Source: Hyparrhenia diplandra
Taxonomy: Eukaryota; Streptophyta; Magnoliopsida; Poales; Poaceae
DNA: 64,000 bases
NCBI GenBank assembly: GCA_015847255.1
Contig: JADLZK010008230.1
Span: 1 to 64,000 of the forward strand
Direction: 5' to 3'
Positions 46,600 to 57,024 of this stretch are shown piece by piece. The first letter of the stretch is position 1. Every line of letters begins with the position of its first letter. Below the pieces are notes generated by a model, which saw nothing but the letters and a program-made list of their open reading frames with translations, had not been told where the DNA came from and searched no databases. A program made the position numbers and the translations under genes.

Positions 46600-47192
46600 T
46601 AACCTGACCCAAGCTGATCAGTCTAACCAAATGTGAAATGGTAACCCTACCAAATTCATTTTTAAAAAATTGAAAACTCAGACGTAGTTTTGCATGGCAA
46701 GATGATTTCAAATAAAAAACTTATTATCAACTACAAATTTCATAACCTTTCAAGATCTACAACTCTTATTTAGGAAGTTTCTCCATCCAAGATCATTTGA
46801 AAAATTCAAAATTCAAATTTTAAAACTTTAAACCCCACATTATATGAAGCATCAAATGAATTCGAATGGAAAAGTAACGCACAACAAAGATGCATAACTT
46901 TTTTGAGATCTACCACGTTTGTTTTGGTCATTTCTCCATCCGTGGTCGTTTTGAAAAATCCAATTTTAGCACTGCATTTAAAATATTCAGCGTCCATTTG
47001 TAGGGGTGTTAGATATTAAACCGCCCTTTACAAGTAGACATCATTTGTAATTGAGGCTTAAAACACCAACCGCACTTACAAATCGATTTGTAAGGGCCGC
47101 TCGTTTGATGAGAACCATTTGTAAGGCGGCTCAATATAGAGCCACCCTTGAAAAAAGGGTGGCGTTGCTACAAATCGTTTTTTGTAGTAGTG
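46600..47192. mobile_element. CACTA element right end, left end missing
   Basis: Ends ACAAATCGTTTTTTGTAGTA then GTG, i.e. CACTACTACAAAAAACG on the other strand. Subterminal words TTACAAATCGATTTGTAAGG and ACCATTTGTAAGGCGGCTC repeat. The left terminus is not found; the start given is approximate (change to the A-rich internal type of sequence). No coding capacity. Confidence 0.6.
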
Positions 47193-47466
47193 AAGGCTAG
47201 GTTTTTATCATATTGGAGGGCGAATGATCTCTGGATCTAGCAGAAGGTTTTGGATTAGGCCACATGTCGTCACCCCCCGCATCAACGATGTTCAAGAGAG
47301 CCGAGGTTCTCTTTGCAGTTGAAGCAAACCAAATTTCGTCATCACAAAAAAATAAACCATAGATACAACCATGACTTACTCAGCTCATATGGATTTCAGA
47401 TCAAGTAATAATACTTATTATCTATTTATTATTGCCCGAGGGACAGCTATGACATGGTTGTTTTCG
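47193..47466. other. Short spacer, no gene
   Basis: Region between the CACTA end and the 3' end of the cysteine-rich peptide gene. Probably contains that gene's 3' UTR. Confidence 0.35.
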
Positions 47467-47903
47467 CTACGATTTGCAATGGGGGCATTGCTTCAAACAG
47501 GCGCTCCTTGTATCCCAGCAGCCAAGGTCCGGATCAAGCTCGCAGCAGTAGCAGTCGGTATCTCCATCGCCGAAATTACAACTACGCACGCGCTTGACGC
47601 AAAACTGGAGGCCACAGTCATTATTCTCATCTAATGAGACGGTGTTGTCGATCATGGTAGCATTGGCACTTGTACTGTTGTTAGTAATCCTGATTGAATG
47701 GCGACCTGTAACAACAGTGTCAATGCATAACATAATGCACACGTGGATGCATTCGCACACACTTAAACTCAGCTTAATGAACAAGAAGATCAAGATCAAT
47801 TATGCATACAATACTTACAATCTGCAGGGGACAGGACTAGAAACAGTATAGCCAGCACGCATACGAGGCCACCGTTGCCACATAACCGCAACTCCTTCAT
47901 CAT
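47467..47903 (-). CDS. Secreted cysteine-rich peptide, MEG/ESF1-like, intact
   Basis: Two exons on the minus strand: 47903-47819 and 47705-47467 (GATT|GTAAGT ... TTACAG|GTCGC). They join in frame to 107 codons. Exon 1 is a clear secretion signal: MMKELRLCGN, then the hydrophobic core GGLVCVLAILFLVL and SPAD. The mature part has a Ser/Thr/Asn-rich spacer with possible N-glycosylation sites (NNST, NAT), then ENNDCGLQFCVKRVRSCNF, DTDCYCCELDPDLGCWD, and ACLKQCPHC. The CYCC core with a downstream CxxxC is that of maternally-expressed-gene/embryo-surrounding-factor peptides. These act as apoplastic signals in seed development and transfer-cell formation. A TATA box lies about 70 bp upstream. No breaks. 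The family is assigned from the cysteine pattern only; other defensin-like groups are possible. The second ATG (47900) could also serve as start. Confidence 0.78.
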
Positions 47904-47970
47904 CAATGGATTGCAAAGGAGAGGCCACACGCCGTATCCAATAGAATATGTGGTCTGGTACTACATGCTC

Positions 47971-47979
47971 ATTTATATA
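47971..47979 (-). promoter_or_regulatory. TATA box of the cysteine-rich peptide gene
   Basis: The minus strand reads CTATATAAATG about 70 bp before the start codon, a normal plant spacing with a short 5' UTR. Confidence 0.6.
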
Positions 47980-48904
47980 GTCGGCTGATTACACAATTTA
48001 GGTAATAATATTAGTCTATACTATATCTATGTATGTACAAATAATAAAATAAGGAATTTCCCAAATCTCCAAGGACAAATTTTGTGATTCACAGCAATCA
48101 CGAAAAAAATTACAAAAATTGACTCGACGATGAGGATTTGTTTTATGTGCAAAAAGGCTACGTTAAAAAGGCTGACCGTGTTATAAAATATCAATGTAGA
48201 TGTCCATATTAAATAAATTTATTATATTACTTATAACAAAATTTTAAAATAAATTTTTTTATATTAATTGTGAAATAAATTTTTATAATAATATATTTTA
48301 ACATATAGATGTTAATATTATTTTACATAAACTTCATCAAATTTAAAATTGATTGATTTTATAGAAAGCAAGATGTGCAAGATAGAGAGAACACTTCTCT
48401 TGTTCTACATTGTATTCCCTCGGTCAAAAAAAGAAGAATGTAACTATTAAATTTATTCCAGTTAAATAAGTTCAAGTTTAACAAAATTTACAGTGAGCAG
48501 TACCTACATTAACATTTACATACCCCAAATTATGTTTTTTTTTTAGGCGAACCCCAAACGATTATATCAGCATAAAAGCCCAAGTCCCTTGGGGAGAACG
48601 GCCGGTAAAAGGCCTTAGGCCCTCATGACAAAGGCCCAAGATGGCGCCGGGATATAATATGACATGACGAATTATTGAATAGTAAAATGTGCTTAAAAAT
48701 AATTCTCATCTACTTATCAGTAAGCTTTAAATGTATTAAATAGTTAAAAAGATTGTGCAATGAAGCAAACAGAAATATGACAGCATATCTCCATTCAGCC
48801 ATTCTCCAAGCCCAACAAGGTCTCGATGAAAATATGTAAAGAGCCTATATTACATGATCTTTGTATATCACATAAGTATGAGTACGTTGTAACGCATAAA
48901 TAGG
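47980..48904. other. Intergenic, AT-rich with transposon debris
   Basis: 48170-48440 is very AT-rich and ends in a CCCTCGGTCAAAAAAAGAAG stretch typical of a Stowaway arm. 48540-48660 has a T-run followed by AGGCGAACCCCAAACG, which resembles other grass repeat ends. No gene. Confidence 0.4.
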
Positions 48905-49411
48905 AGCTTATTACATGATCGGCCCCCCTCCTCCTCGGTGGCCGCAGATCAATAACCCTCCTCCTCGGAAGGCGTGGGTTCGCCCCCCTCCCCCACGGGC
49001 GCCGGGTCTAGCCCCACTTCTCCGGCGAACGTGGATCTGTTCCCCTCCTCCTTGGCGGCCACGTATCCGCCCCCTCCTCTCCAGCAAGCGTGGATCTATC
49101 CCCGTCCTCCTCTGTGGCGGCGGATCCGGTGACACCGGCGTGCAGGGTGGCGGATCCGACCCCCGGCGACCCTCGGGCGGATCGAGCTCCCGACGGCGGT
49201 GGCGCTCGCGCAACTCAGATCCAGGCCCGGGGCTGGTTTGGGCTTCGGGCTTTTCCTTTTTGTTTATATATTCATCGATTAACGAAGGCGGGCATATCAC
49301 AACCATCTCCATTAATCACCATTTACGGAGACCTTTCAACGGTGAGGGGCGGCGCAGTTGCCCGCCTCTAAAATCTAAAACGTCCGCCTTCCAAAAGATT
49401 TTTCTGTAGTG
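48905..49411. mobile_element. CACTA-type right end with GC-rich interior
   Basis: Ends AAAAGATTTTTCTGTAGTG (CACTACAGAAAAATC on the other strand). Subterminal GGCGG/CCGCC words and a CT-rich interior with five repeats of CCCC(C/T)CCTCC..GG. No left terminus found, so the start is approximate. Open frames on both strands are compositional. Confidence 0.5.
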
Positions 49412-49599
49412 GTGTTCACGTATTTGCATTTCAAGAAATGCAAAATTTAAGAGAGTAAAGGATCATTTTGTTTTACAATATACTTCAAACCATCTCAAAG
49501 GTTTTTCTTGAGCCTTACTCATTGTAACGTGCATGTAAAGAGTTTTTTTTTATTTGGAACGAACACGCTTGTGTGACGAATAAATGATGGATGTGCCGT

Positions 49600-51215
49600 G
49601 TACGTGCGTGATGATGAAGCTCTCTCACTTAGTAGTAGCCTATTATCGCGTTATTACAGATCAGAAGAATTAAGGTAAGGATGATTGAAGGGATGATGAT
49701 GACAGGAGCATAACGCGATGATAGCGTCTCTGCCGCTGTGTGTGGTGGCCGTGGTGCAGTAATTGGGCGGCGCCGGCGCGGCCGGCAGGTTGCATTGCAT
49801 GGCCACGAGGAAGCACGCGGTGCATGGCTGACAGGCAGCATGACAAAAGAGGCGGCGGCGGCGGCGGCGTCCTCACCCTCGTCGTCTCCGGTGACCTGTA
49901 GAGCGAGCGAGCAAGACGTCCAAATCATTTCATCATCGGTAGGGACTGTGTCTGGCTGTCGGCAAAAACTCCGACCGATGGAGACACCACTGCGTCGCTC
50001 TCTGTGACTGCATGCGACGACTTTGGACTCACCGTGCTCGTGCTTGAGACGTCCGTCGTCACTCTGACTACGACGACTTGGACTTTTCGCACCCCGGCAG
50101 GCACACGCTTTGCGTTGCATTTGCAGCCTTCTGTTTTTTTGACAGCTCCACCAATTCGTGACGTGCTGCAGTCACTCGATCAGTTCACAACCCCACCAGC
50201 ATGCGTATACCGCTACAATACTTTTACATGTGTTCACTCTCTCGAAAAAACAGTTAAAACTTAAAAGTGGTCCATAATTTGACAAGTTTCTAGTGAATGG
50301 GCATGATCTCATTTTTTTAAAAAAAAAAACGAACCAGCAAAAAAAGTTGCTCGCTATATTAAAAAGGAGAAGAAGCCTAAATAGACACCGTACAACTTAG
50401 CGAAAGTCTGAACACAGAAAAAGAGAAAAAAAACTCTATACAAGAAAAAAAAAAACAGGAATAGCTAGAGAGGGCGGTCTGGAAGATAGCCGCGAGAGGT
50501 GTCTGCCCCTGCCATGACGCACAACTTCGCCTCATCGTTGATTCTCTGTAGCACCGTAAAATTTGTTGACTCCGTGCGCTCAAAAACTCTCGTGTTTTCC
50601 TTCCAAACTTCCCATCATTCTAGAATGAGGAGGGAGCGTAGCCCTTTCCTGCTCTTGGCCGATGCATTAGACATAGCCGTCCACCACGTGTGGAGTCTCG
50701 CTTGGCAGCCATGCATGATCTCAAATTAATTTATTATGAAGATACATTCCGTAAGTAGTCTAATTGTATTTTTATTTAATATCATAAATATCAATATGTT
50801 TTATCTAGGATTGGTCAAACTTACATTGAGAAGATGGAAATGAGTGGAATTCCATAGTTATTAGTAAGAAAATCAATATGGATGGTTAGTGGGAGATAAT
50901 ATGGATGGCTTACAAACTTTTTATTGAGAATTAGCTCTATAAGGAATATATAGATATACCATTCTATATTTAGATTAGGTCAAACTTACATAATTGTGAT
51001 TAAATTTATAAAAAAGCACCACTAATAAAATTTATGACCTAGATGATGTACTCCCTACTCCCTAGCTACTATTTATTGAAAATATACTTATTGCTATGAA
51101 TCTTGATCAAAACATCAACAGGATCCACAAGCTAGGGTAGGAATATGAAAAAAGGGCTAGGAGATAATAGATATATTTCTTCTTATATTATCTCATCTTC
51201 TCTCGAGAAAGCATG
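49600..51215. repeat. Duplicated flank of a VQ gene (unit A1), coding part lost
   Basis: 49780-50130 matches the upstream flank of the first VQ gene at 53460-53700 (GGTTGCATTGCATGGC, CTCCGACCGAT, ACACGCTTTGC). 50137-51170 matches 55367-56460, the upstream flank of the second VQ gene (ATTCGTGACGTGCTGCAGTC, GTTTCTAGTGAATGGGCATG, TTACATTGAGAAGATGG, AATCTTGAT.AAAACATCAA). A VQ coding block is expected near 49.7 kb by position, but none is found. Open frames in this stretch are not conserved. Confidence 0.75.
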
Positions 51216-51217
51216 TA

Positions 51218-51479
51218 CTCCCTCCGGGTTGGTATTAGAAGTCGTTTTTTGGACAAGGTTTGGGTCAAACATCGGGAATATAAATCATCAATAACTTTTA
51301 AGTTGTTGAGTTTGTAAATGTAAAAATTATATGAGTAGATTTGTCTTAAAAAATACTTTGATAAAAGTATACATATATCACATCTCCATAAATATTTTTA
51401 TAATAATAAGAGATCAAAGTTGTGTTTTGGAGACCGTGTCGCTGTCTTTAAACGACTTCTAATATCATCCCGGAGGGAG
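51218..51479. mobile_element. Stowaway MITE, 262 bp
   Basis: Begins CTCCCTCCGGGTTGGTATTA and ends CATCCCGGAGGGAG, flanked by TA on both sides (51216-51217, 51480-51481). Both arms share AGAAGTCGTTT.. and its complement AAACGACTTCT. AT-rich core. Typical mariner-derived MITE. Confidence 0.93.
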
Positions 51480-52121
51480 TAACTAAGCTACTTATATATA
51501 CCACTCATCACTGGCCCTAATTAACTGATCAAACATACCTTTAATCCTAAACACTTGCTGTGATAATTTTCATAATTAATATGATATATCACAATCCTTA
51601 TTTGATACTACGTACAATCATAGTAGATTTTGTTAACTTTAAGATATTTAATTTATCAAAAAAAAAACGAGAATCACATGTTTTGGACGGTGGGTGAGTA
51701 TATCGCAGCCTCTGGTTTTAGCAATACCGCTTGGCCGTGACATGCTGTCAGTGTCGTGTCGTGACTGAGGCTTCAATTCTAAACCTGTAGCCGACCCACC
51801 GACTAATCCAAGGTATGGATTGTCTTGTGTGCTCTATCTGTCCCTATCTAATTAGGACCATTATTAGGAGTATATAGTTTCAGTCCGGCTTCATCTCAAC
51901 GCATTGTCGGGTCTACGCAACTATCACTATCTGCCACTGCTACATATACAGCGCACTAAAACTAATAACTCACTTCCAATTTTTCTCTACCAACAAACAA
52001 ATCAACATCTATTTGTTTGTTTTTTTTGTCTTTTTTTCTAATAAGGAGTAGTACAAATATAGCCTGTCATCAATCAATCACTTAAGCTGAATGCGAATTG
52101 AGCACCTCAGAGTCGGAGTAA

Positions 52122-52388
52122 GGCCTTGTTTAGATGGCTAAAATTTCTAACCTTTTTCCCACTTTCTTTCCATCACATCACATTAATTACACAAAAAGAC
52201 ATATGTTTGGAGTATTAAATATAGGTAAAAAAATAACTAATTACACAGTTTAGATGTACATATGAGACGATTCTTTTGAGCCTTCGTTACTTTCCATGAT
52301 AGGATGATATTTACCACTAACAAACGAAACGCGTCTACGATTATACGATGTGACATTCGGTTCCAAATATTTACCATCTAACAAGGCC
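52122..52388. mobile_element. Tourist-like MITE, 267 bp
   Basis: Begins GGCCTTGTTTAGATGG and ends ATCTAACAAGGCC, flanked by TAA (52119-52121 and 52389-52391). The paralogous stretch near 57390 reads CACTAAGTTTCAGAG without the element, which gives the empty site. Size, TIR and 3-bp TAA duplication fit PIF/Harbinger-derived Tourist MITEs. Confidence 0.9.
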
Positions 52389-52694
52389 TAAGTTTCTTCG
52401 GAGTCGTCAACTGCGAGACACGACGAGGAGAATGGAACCAAGCAAGAAGGATGGTGAGAATGGAATGGTAAGCAACAAACCAATGCACAAGGACAACACA
52501 AAGTACTGATGATCCTTACTACATCTAATAACATTGATCGATAATTACATGCATAACTGCAAATCTCATCTTATTCGTTCCCAGCATCAACTGGATCGAT
52601 GAAGCTATACGAGCAAACCAGACTGATTCTATGAAAATCAAACACGTTGCTTGTCGATCAATCAGTCAATGGATGTTGCATGTTAAGAAGCCAC

Positions 52695-53349
52695 CTACTC
52701 AAGCATGAGAACCTGCCGCCGGCCGGCGCTGCCGTCGTTGTTGTAACTGCAACTGTAGTCCGCTCGCCGCCGCGACTGCGGAGCCGTGGCAGCAGGACGC
52801 GCTGCTGGCGGCGCTCCGCCCGCGCCCGCGCTCCCGGCCGCAGCACCGAATAGCAACGCCGACGTGTCCAGCGTCGGAAAAAAACATCGTCGTCGTGGCC
52901 GTCGTGGTCGTCGCCAGGGCAGCGCGGGAGGGCGGTGTCGTCGGGCGACAGAGGAGCTCGTCCTCCGTGACCTGGTAGTGCACGACGACGACGTCGTCGG
53001 CGCCCGTGACCTGGTGCACCATGCGGCGGAAGCTAGCGGCGTCAGCGCGGATGTCGGTAGTCGTCGGCAGCTTCCGCGATGGCCGCGGCCGCCGCCGCTT
53101 GCGGAGGTTCTGCTCGTGGTGGTTGTGGCGTGATGGAGAGGCGGTGGCGGGCGTCGTCTCGTCGGGAACGGGGACGGCGTGAGCGTGGCAAGGTCCACCT
53201 GCAGGTCGTGCAGGGCCTGGTGCTCGTGGTGGTTCGGTATGGGGAACCACCACCGAGTGCCAGGGCGGCGGCGGCGGCGGCGGCGAGATGGTAGCGGAGG
53301 TTGCGGAAGACTGGGCGGATCCGACCGTGTGCGTGTTGGCGGCTGCCAT
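52695..53349 (-). CDS. VQ-family protein with VH core motif, copy 1 (small frameshifts)
   Basis: Single exon, minus strand. Start chosen at MAAANTHTVGS, which aligns with the start of copy 2. Then comes a Ser/Pro region ending PPPWHSVV, an in-register stretch FPIPNHHEHQALHDLQVDLA (other frame), and PSRKLPTTTDIRADAASF. Next is the core FRRMVHQVTG, followed by acidic and Thr-rich parts with MFFPTLDTSALLF, and an end at GRRQVLMLE. VQ proteins are plant-specific nuclear partners of WRKY factors and MAPK substrates; the usual FxxxVQxxTG has H instead of Q here. Three indels break the frame as written: one near the GGGG at 53241 (plus strand), one at GGG 53164, and seven rather than six A at 52878-52884 (T-run in the gene). 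Reading across them restores a protein parallel to copy 2. Confidence 0.8.
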
Positions 53350-54422
53350 GAGCTCCGCCGTCGTGCAGGATGAGGCGAGCAGAGTAGAGCGAGAGCGCGG
53401 GAGACAAACGGGGAGCTCGCTGTCGCTGGGCGTGAGCGTGGCGGCGGTGTGGTACACCACGTCATTTGGGCGGCCGGCGGTTGCATTGCATGGCGGGCCA
53501 CAAGGAAGGCATGGAGTCGTCCTTCCTGTCCTGGAACTCCGACCGATCGATCGAGAACGAGACGCCAACGCGTCGTCGTCGTCGTCTAGATTGGCTCATC
53601 CATAGGCCCCCGCCTGCTCCGTGACTGCGACGACGACTTTCCGGCACGGCACGACACGCTTTGCATTTGGCTGCTGCTCTGCCGGTGCTCTACATTTGCT
53701 CTGTAGCCCTGGTGACCTGCTCGGCTGCTCGTACTCCACGCATTGTTCAGACCCCTTGAAGCAAAAAAATAACTATGGCCGGCTAGCTGGAATATGGTGT
53801 GTTAAAGATTGATGATTAAAACATGGCTTTGCAATTAAGTTCTGATTAACCTAAGCTCATTATTATTATATACTAGTACTACTTGGCACTGACTACTAAT
53901 CCATCTCATTCTTTTCACGTGACGAACAAACTGAAGCAGGGTATTTCCTTCTTACTCCATAGTCTAGCCAACCAAATCCATTATACTATACTACTACTTT
54001 AAAATGAAACTCCTATTCCTTCTATATAAATTTAGTTAGAATCAAAATCATTGACTTCCAAGACGGTGAGAATTATATATTATTTTATCTTGAAAACATA
54101 GGGGGTTTATAGTTTGGATTGGAGACCTGCCGTCGCTGTCCGATTGGCTGCTAATACTAGTTTCAGTGTGGCTTAACCTCATCAAGTTATCGTAGGGTTT
54201 AAGCAGCTATAGTTATCTGCTACAGTACTAGAACTAATAATAGCAACACACCTTAATTTCTCCACCAACAACAATGCCAGCAAACCAAATCGATTACACT
54301 GCTACATACTGTAAATAAAATTAAATAAATTTGCATTGCCAGGAACAAGGTCGATCCATCGATCGATTCTTGTTGCATGCTACTACCTACTAGCAAACTC
54401 CAAGAAGATCGAGAGCGTCATC

Positions 54423-55109
54423 CTAGTCATCCCACGACTCCAAGCTCGGGAACCCGCGGCCACCGCCGCGACCACCACAAGCACCAGGATCCACCACCGC
54501 CGCCGCGGAGCCGTGGCGGCAGGACGATACGGCAGGCTGCGTGGGCGCCGCTCCGCCACACCTGCCCGCCGCGCCGAGCATCAGGAACGCCGACGTGTCC
54601 AGCGTCGGGAGCATCATCGTCTCCATAGTCGTCGTTAGCGCACCGCGGGAGTGCGGCGCCTGGCGGTAGAGGACTTCCGGCCCCGGCGCTGCAACTGGGC
54701 CACCATGCAGGTGCAGCAGTGGCACGTCGTCGTCGAAGCCCGTGACCTGGTGCACCATGCGCCGAAAACTGGCGGCGTCGGCGCTGACGTAGGTTGTCGT
54801 CGGTAGCTTCCGCGACGGCCTGGGACGGCGCGGCTGCTTGCCCGCCGCGCGCTGGCGGGACGACGCGGGGCGGAGGTGGTTGTGGTTGTGGGGCGGCGGG
54901 GAAGCAGTCGCGGCGGGCGTCGTCGGGGATGGGAACGCAGACGGCGTGGCGAGGTAAAGGTCGTCGTAGAGGAGGACCTGGTTCTGCTGCTGGTACTGGT
55001 GGTGGTGGTGGCTGGGTATGAGTACGACTGGGTGCCATGGCGGTGGCGAGATAGAGGAGGAGGTGGAAGAGGAGTGTGTGGATCCGAGTACATGCGTGGC
55101 GGCGGCCAT
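54423..55109 (-). CDS. VQ-family protein with VH core motif, copy 2, intact
   Basis: Single exon, 228 codons, minus strand. It begins MAAATHVLGSTHSSSTSS; an in-frame ATG two codons earlier at 55115 and another at 55172 are possible starts. I prefer 55109 because copy 1 shares this point. Order: Ser-rich start, PPPWHPVVLIPSHHHH, a Pro/Ser linker, a basic RRPRPSRKLPTTTYVSADA, the core FRRMVHQVTG, then His/Gly/Ala-rich sequence with MLPTLDTSAF, and a Gly-rich end FPSLESWDD. VQ proteins modulate WRKY transcription factors in defence and development. No introns, as in most VQ genes. A TATA box lies 65-75 bp upstream. The basic patch before the core may serve as nuclear import signal (inference). 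Confidence 0.88.
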   Translation of the reverse strand: MAAATHVLGSTHSSSTSSSISPPPWHPVVLIPSHHHHQYQQQNQVLLYDDLYLATPSAFPSPTTPAATASPPPHNHNHLRPASSRQRAAGKQPRRPRPSRKLPTTTYVSADAASFRRMVHQVTGFDDDVPLLHLHGGPVAAPGPEVLYRQAPHSRGALTTTMETMMLPTLDTSAFLMLGAAGRCGGAAPTQPAVSSCRHGSAAAVVDPGACGGRGGGRGFPSLESWDD

Positions 55110-55173
55110 GAGCATCCGGCTTGCACTGCAGGATGAGCTGAGGAGAGGAGGGCCTGAGGCCGAGCAGAGCAAA

Positions 55174-55184
55174 CCTTTATATTG
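55174..55184 (-). promoter_or_regulatory. TATA box of VQ copy 2
   Basis: Minus strand CAATATAAAGG, about 65 bp before the chosen start. Copy 1 has no equivalent at this spacing. Confidence 0.55.
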
Positions 55185-55882
55185 GGGAAGAGGAGGGCCG
55201 GCCAGTTGCCTTCATATTGGGGAGAGCAAGGAGAGAGCTGATGCTCAGCTCTCACTGACAGTGACCGAATTGACCTTAGATGTACGTATTATTATTATTA
55301 GGCGGTAGCGCCTAAACTCTTAATTAGACAGGCCTAATAAACTTTGCACACGCCTTGCAGAGCCGCTGTTTTTGACAATTCGTGACGTGCTGCAGTCACT
55401 CCATCAGTTCATAACCCCAATGCGTATACCGCTACACTACTTTGTAAAAGCAAAACCGTTACAATACATATGTGCCCACTCTGTCAAAAAACAGTTAAAA
55501 GTGGTTCATATTTGGCAAGTTTCTAGTGAATGGGCATGATCTCAAATTAATGTAGTGTGAAGATACATTTCGAAAGCAATGTAACTGTAAGTATTTATTT
55601 GATACCATAAATATTAATTTGTTTTATCTTTGATTGGTCGAACTTACATTGAGAAGATGGGAAATGAGTGGAATGTCATAGGTACTAGTAAGAAAATCGA
55701 TATGGATGGTAAGTGGGAGATAATATGGATGGCTTGCAAACTTCTAGTGAGAATTAGCTCTACAAGAAATATATAGATATACCATATTCTATATTTAGAT
55801 TAGGTCAAGCTTACATAATTGCGATTAAATTTATAAAAAATCATTAGTAATATTTATGACCTAGATGGTATATACTCCCTAG

Positions 55883-56366
55883 TAAATTTGGATAGCGAGC
55901 CGAGCTAGCTTGGCTCGGCTCAACTCGATCTAGCTTGTTAAGATAACGAGCCGAAAGCCGAGCTAGCTCGTTATCCTAACGAGCTAGAATCTTTGGCTCG
56001 GCTCGCTCATTGAGCTCATGAGCAGGTATAAAAAATGCACAAAATATAATATTTGCATGTATATAAAGCTTAAAAATGATAATAATATAAAATAATACAT
56101 CTAACAACTTTAAATTGAACAAAATACTTATATGTGCTAACATATCAACCATTTATAGTGTGCAAAATGTGAAGTAACACAAAACTAATATAAGTTATGA
56201 TAATTTTTCCCTGAAACTGTGGCCCGTTTGGGTTGCGGCTGCTCATGAGCTGGCTCGTTATCGCTAACGAGCTAAAATCTTAGTTCGGCTTGGCTCGTTA
56301 TCGTAACGAGCGAAGTTGAGCCGAGCCGAGTGAGCTAACGAGCTTCGAGTTTTTCATCCGCCTTTA
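55883..56366. mobile_element. Non-autonomous hAT-like element, 484 bp
   Basis: Flanked by an 8-bp duplication CTCCCTAG (55875-55882 and 56367-56374). Ends TAAATTTGGAT and its partner TAAAGGCGGAT (complement). Both subterminal zones are packed with GAGC(C/T), AACGAGC and GGCTCG words in both orientations; the centre is AT-rich and non-coding. The homologous place in unit A1 (near 51058) reads ACTCCCTAGCTAC uninterrupted, i.e. an empty site. Confidence 0.88.
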
Positions 56367-56482
56367 CTCCCTAGCTACTATTTTTTTTTTTGAAAATATA
56401 CTTATTGCTATGAATCTTGATGAAAACATCAACAGGATCCACAAGGCCAGGAATATGAAAAGGGGCTCCGAGGCTTCTAAAC

Positions 56483-57024
56483 TAAGCCCGGGCAAAATAC
56501 CCGATACCCATTACCCGTACCAAAAATACCCGAACCCGGACCGAATTACCCAAACCTAAGGTACCCGATCCCAAATTCGGATACCGATTTTAATTACCCG
56601 AAATTTGTTTGGGTAATTGGTAATACATTCCGGTACCCAAACTACCCGAACTATCCAAAGTTTTGCCTTCATCTTTGCATTTATCACTTGTTGTTAGTTA
56701 TACACTTGAAATTATCGCTATAATTATCTTGGTTTGAATGAGTGACTATAATATGTTATTCTCCACTAATTGTTGTTCAAATTCTACACAACTCGTAGTG
56801 AAATTATGCTTAAATTGCTAATGAAATTTGGTTTAGTTTGTTGTTTTTTTATAAATTTGGGTAGATTGGGTATACCCGAACCCGAACCCGAATTATCGGG
56901 TACCCGAAATTTCGGGTAGTGTTTTTTCGGGGCTAATATTGGGTAGCAGTTTTCATTATCCGAATTTTCAATTACCCAAATTACCCGATCCGAAAAATTG
57001 GGTAACCCGAATGCCCAAGCTTAT
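56483..57024. mobile_element. Second non-autonomous hAT-like element, 542 bp
   Basis: Flanked by an 8-bp duplication TTCTAAAC (56475-56482 and 57025-57032). Ends TAAGCCCGGGCA and, complemented, TAAGCTTGGGCA. TACCCGAA, CCCGAACCC and GGGTA words fill both ends, many in inverted orientation; the centre is AT-rich without coding capacity. The related stretch near 51765-51790 (GAGGCTTCAATTCTAAACCTG) lacks the element. Confidence 0.9.

Noticed and set aside
48911..49409. Pro/Arg-rich frames on both strands
   Set aside because: Compositional frames in the CT-rich interior of a CACTA-type end.
49629..50120. 163-codon minus-strand frame as a third VQ gene
   Set aside because: It lacks FRRMVHQVTG, the PSRKLP block and PTLDTSA; the DNA similarity is to VQ upstream flanks, not to coding sequence.
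52699..53568. Extended start for VQ copy 1 at 53568
   Set aside because: The extra N-terminal part covers the duplicated upstream flank and has no counterpart in copy 2.
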